This document shows positions 61,481-64,000 of a DNA stretch of 64,000 bases, piece after piece; the first letter of the stretch is position 1, and each line of letters starts with the position of its first letter. This DNA comes from Cytophagales bacterium (lineage in GTDB: Bacteria > Bacteroidota > Bacteroidia > Cytophagales > Thermoflexibacteraceae): assembly GCA_004294445.1 (NCBI GenBank), contig REAZ01000008.1, positions 62,001 to 126,000 of the forward strand, read 5' to 3'. The notes under the pieces are model-generated. The model made no database searches and had not been told where the DNA came from. It worked only from the letters and a program-made list of their open reading frames with translations. The position numbers were made by a program, and so were the translations under genes.

Positions 61481-62863
61481 ATGATAAAAAATATAGTTAC
61501 CTCTGGGCTATTGCTTGCAGCAAGCCTATTTTTCTTCGCCTGTGATGATGCAACGAAACTTGGGCTTGACATCCAGCGTACTGACCAACGGCTAAATACT
61601 TTATATACAGACACTTTCACTGTAGAAAGTAGTGTAAAAATCCTTGATACCATCAATACTACGGCAAGTAATACATCCGCAAGAGGCTTGATAGGCAAAA
61701 TGACTGATAGCAAGTTTGGAACGGCAGAGGCGATGGCTTTTGGCAGTTTCCTGCTTCCTACGGATGGCATTAGTTTCTTAGACGACCAAAAAAGACCACC
61801 TATTTATGATTCCTTAGACGTACTCTTGGATATTACGTATGCCTACGGCGACACGAGTCAAGCGGTAAAACTAAATGTGCATAGGCTTAAAGAACCTATA
61901 TTGAGCAATAAATACAATTATTATAATACAGATAAACTGCCCATAGGAGAGTTGGTAGGGACGGCAAGTGTGAAAGTAAAGGCGGGGACGGCTATTAGAA
62001 TCAGACTGAGCGACCAGTTGGGGCGTGAAATCATAGACAGAAACGGTGCTGATGATTTGAAGATACAAGCAAATTTTGACCAATTTTTTAAGGGGCTTCG
62101 CTTTTCTGCCGAAGGCATAGATAATTTGGTTTTTGGCTTTGACCCTAACTCTGCAAACTTTACAAGAATGAGGGTGTTCTATAGAAACGAACTTACAGAA
62201 ACAACTTCCAAAATTAAGAATCTTTATTTTACAGGGGTTAACGGTGCTGGAAGCTTATTCACAAATATTCAGACTGATTTTTCTAAATCGCCATCGCTGA
62301 GCAAACTTACTAAAGGTCAATTTTTACCGACTTCACAGCTTGGTAATCAGGGCTATATTATGGGTGGGGCGGGCGTAGTAACTTTGCTCAAGTTTCCATC
62401 TGTTTATGGTTTCAACAAAGACAATAATGTGGTCATTAATAGGGCTGAGCTTGTAATGGAGCCTACAGATGATAATTTTTTCAATGTAAATAACCGACCT
62501 ATTCCAAGCCTGAACTTCATTAGGGCAGATGCCAACGGCAATATTGATAGGTACGTAGATACTTCTAATTCAAGTGGTTTAAGTGGCGTTCCCAAGTATT
62601 TATTAGTGGAAAGAGGCGACCCGCGAAACCCAAATAGTGTTCTTTTTATGTACTATTTGGAGAGTGGCAGAACCTACCAACCCATCGTTATTACTTCGTA
62701 CATTCAGGCACTGATGAACCAAACTATTGATAACACAGGTTTGTTGGTATTGCCGCAAAGATTTTTCTCTACTACTTCGTTGGAAAAAATAACCTTTGGA
62801 GATAGCAAGTCGCCTACCAAACCAATGAAGCTAATTATCTATTATACATTGATAAATCGCTAA
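61481..62863 (+). CDS. DUF4270 family outer-membrane lipoprotein
   Basis: 460 residues from the ATG at 61481. A lipobox FFFAC gives Cys ~21, then a DUF4270 pattern with KLGLDIQ near the start, later YDSLDVLLDITYAYGDTS, and a beta-rich C-terminus ending KPMKLIIYYTLINR. The family is restricted to Bacteroidota and its function is unknown; it is commonly found next to the short glycogen-synthase-like gene and panCD. The frame upstream of 61481 is open but lies before the signal peptide. Confidence 0.85.
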   Translation: MIKNIVTSGLLLAASLFFFACDDATKLGLDIQRTDQRLNTLYTDTFTVESSVKILDTINTTASNTSARGLIGKMTDSKFGTAEAMAFGSFLLPTDGISFLDDQKRPPIYDSLDVLLDITYAYGDTSQAVKLNVHRLKEPILSNKYNYYNTDKLPIGELVGTASVKVKAGTAIRIRLSDQLGREIIDRNGADDLKIQANFDQFFKGLRFSAEGIDNLVFGFDPNSANFTRMRVFYRNELTETTSKIKNLYFTGVNGAGSLFTNIQTDFSKSPSLSKLTKGQFLPTSQLGNQGYIMGGAGVVTLLKFPSVYGFNKDNNVVINRAELVMEPTDDNFFNVNNRPIPSLNFIRADANGNIDRYVDTSNSSGLSGVPKYLLVERGDPRNPNSVLFMYYLESGRTYQPIVITSYIQALMNQTIDNTGLLVLPQRFFSTTSLEKITFGDSKSPTKPMKLIIYYTLINR

Positions 62864-62882
62864 TAGGGGGTGCTATGGTATG

Positions 62883-62919
62883 CACAGATGACATCTTCCG
62901 CCAAAGATTGTCGTCTGTG
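62883..62919. terminator. Hairpin between the DUF4270 gene and queA
   Basis: CACAGATGACA pairs with TGTCGTCTGTG (11 bp, one G-T pair), extended by TCTT/AAGA after a one-base bulge. It has no clean T-run, so its strength is uncertain. Confidence 0.5.
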
Positions 62920-62983
62920 AAGTAATTATTTTCACAAAACACGTTAATTACTTGACAAGGGGGTACTCAATTTCATACCTTTG
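62920..62983 (+). promoter_or_regulatory. queA promoter with overlapping inverted repeat
   Basis: TTGAC at 62952-62956 and TACCTTTG at 62976-62983, 19-bp spacer. AAGTAATTA (62920-62928) and TAATTACTT (62945-62953) form a 9-bp inverted repeat whose right arm covers part of the -33 box. Confidence 0.65.
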
Positions 62984-63010
62984 TGGTCATATTTTTTTTA
63001 ACCCATATAC

Positions 63011-64000
63011 ATGAAACTTTCCGCATTTAAGTTTGATTTGCCAGATGACGCTATTGCGTTACATCCTACCCTAAACCGTGATGAGTCACGCCTGATGGTT
63101 GTTCATAGAAAAACAGGGAAAATAGAACACCGCTTGTTCAAAGATATTTTAGAATATTTCAATGAAGGCGATATAATGCTGATGAATGATACGAAAGTAT
63201 TTCCAGCGCGTCTTTATGGAAAAAAAGAGAAAACGGGAGCAAAAATAGAAGTTTTTTTATTGAGAGAGCTAAACTCCGATGCTTACCTTTGGGACGTACT
63301 GGTGGATCCTGCACGCAAGATACGCGTAGGTAACAAATTATATTTTGGTGATAATGACTTAGTAGCGGAGGTAATAGACAATACTACTTCGCGTGGGCGA
63401 ACTATCCGATTCCTTTTCGACAAAGGAGAGGTAGAATTTAGAAAGCTAATTAATGAATTAGGTGAAACGCCTATCCCCAATGATATTAAAAATCAACGAC
63501 CTACAGAAGCCGAAGACAGAGTGCGTTATCAGACTATTTTTGCACAGCACGTAGGAGCTGTTGCAGCACCTACGGCAGGTTTGCACTTTACCCCGCATTT
63601 GGTCAGAAGACTACAGCTAAAAGGAGTAGAGATAGAACCAATTACGCTGCACGTTGGCTTGGGAACTTTCCGAGAAGTAGATGTCGAAGATTTGACTAAA
63701 CATAAAACGGACTCAGAAAACTACAATGTACCAATAATGACTGCCGAAAGAGTAAACGAGGCAATTATGGCAAAGAAAAATGTATGTGCCATAGGTACTA
63801 CAGTAATGAGAACTTTGGAAACTTCCGTTACAGCTGGTGGAAAACTCAAAGCAAGTAGCGGGTGGACAGATAAGTTTATTTTCCCTCCGTATGATTTCCG
63901 AGTTTGCAAGTCCTTAGTAACTAATTTTCACAAGCCAATGTCCACTTTGCTAATGATGGTATGTGCTTTTGGGGGCTATGACTTGGTGATGAAAGCGTAT
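63011..64000 (+). CDS. queA: S-adenosylmethionine:tRNA ribosyltransferase-isomerase (3' partial)
   Basis: The first 330 codons are present; the gene runs off the right edge. QueA transfers the ribosyl part of SAM to 7-aminomethyl-7-deazaguanine in tRNA to form epoxyqueuosine. Conserved features: [15 protein letters not shown] at the start, [42 protein letters not shown] and [12 protein letters not shown]. The start follows a consensus promoter by 27 bp. Full-length family members have ~350 residues, so only ~20 are missing. Confidence 0.97.
   Translation, partial: MKLSAFKFDLPDDAIALHPTLNRDESRLMVVHRKTGKIEHRLFKDILEYFNEGDIMLMNDTKVFPARLYGKKEKTGAKIEVFLLRELNSDAYLWDVLVDPARKIRVGNKLYFGDNDLVAEVIDNTTSRGRTIRFLFDKGEVEFRKLINELGETPIPNDIKNQRPTEAEDRVRYQTIFAQHVGAVAAPTAGLHFTPHLVRRLQLKGVEIEPITLHVGLGTFREVDVEDLTKHKTDSENYNVPIMTAERVNEAIMAKKNVCAIGTTVMRTLETSVTAGGKLKASSGWTDKFIFPPYDFRVCKSLVTNFHKPMSTLLMMVCAFGGYDLVMKAY

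Noticed and set aside
1-64000. CRISPR arrays, rRNA genes, insertion sequences, prophage genes
   Set aside because: No repeat-spacer pattern, transposase, integrase or phage structural ORF was recognised. Short IS remnants cannot be excluded by eye.

Overview
The window is AT-rich bacterial DNA from a Bacteroidota organism, most likely in the class Cytophagia. The support is gene content: a SusC/SusD pair, DUF4270, GGGP synthase, three Skp/OmpH paralogues, a T9SS-type C-terminal domain and SiaB/SiaC. Promoters also fit this phylum: at least nine genes are preceded by TTG or TTTG followed 18-21 bp later by TAnnTTTG or a near match. Shine-Dalgarno sites are essentially absent. Species cannot be named from this sequence.

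Layout. 0-5.9 kb: the end of a repeat protein, pyruvate kinase, GGGP synthase, a J-domain-like protein, a polyprenyl diphosphate synthase and a secreted protein. 6-10.4 kb: a short-chain dehydrogenase, a candidate small RNA, an ECF sigma/anti-sigma pair, an orphan TRAP small permease, an acyltransferase and a TetR regulator. 10.4-11.7 kb: a decayed accessory patch (broken AAA ATPase, PD-(D/E)XK-like protein, C-terminal debris). 11.7-22.5 kb: a carboxyltransferase, a TlpA-like lipoprotein, a 56-residue Cys-rich protein, a flippase-like protein, a SiaB-SiaC module, and the minus-strand run uppS-bamA-skp-skp-skp. 22.7-29.6 kb: pheT, a second decayed patch (toxin-antitoxin and restriction-enzyme remnants), a membrane-anchored His-rich protein and thrS. 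29.8-40.4 kb: deoC, two TPR proteins, an MFS carrier, a protein behind a Fur-like palindrome, a lone ABC ATPase divergent from acpP-fabF, a TPR-SpoIIE phosphatase and a 59-residue Cys-rich protein. 40.5-54.6 kb: SusC-SusD, an FtsX-type permease, a secreted protein, mnmG, TonB, an IscA-like protein, ung, a muramidase-like protein and a thioesterase. 54.6-59.0 kb: tRNA-Ser and tRNA-Met followed by an accessory island (MmeI-like restriction-modification enzyme, Fic protein, start of a type III-like methyltransferase). 59.2-64 kb: panD, panC, a truncated glycogen-synthase-like protein, a DUF4270 lipoprotein and the start of queA.

How the genes fit together. Much of the window serves the envelope: isoprenoid chains and undecaprenyl diphosphate (polyprenyl synthase, UppS), outer-membrane protein assembly (BamA plus three Skp-like chaperones), TonB-dependent uptake (TonB, SusC, SusD), and lipid supply (AcpP, FabF, acyltransferase, thioesterase). 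The accessory signal is modest and sits in three places: two patches of gene debris and one tRNA-linked restriction/Fic island. No CRISPR array, transposase, prophage or rRNA gene was seen.

The observations I rate highest are a thrS leader hairpin whose loop resembles the tRNA-Thr(UGU) anticodon loop, an AT-rich repeat shared by the divergent ABC/acpP promoters, a Fur-core palindrome before an unknown gene, and a candidate ~100-nt small RNA with its own promoter and terminator. I do not see convincing evidence for a wholly new multi-gene system.
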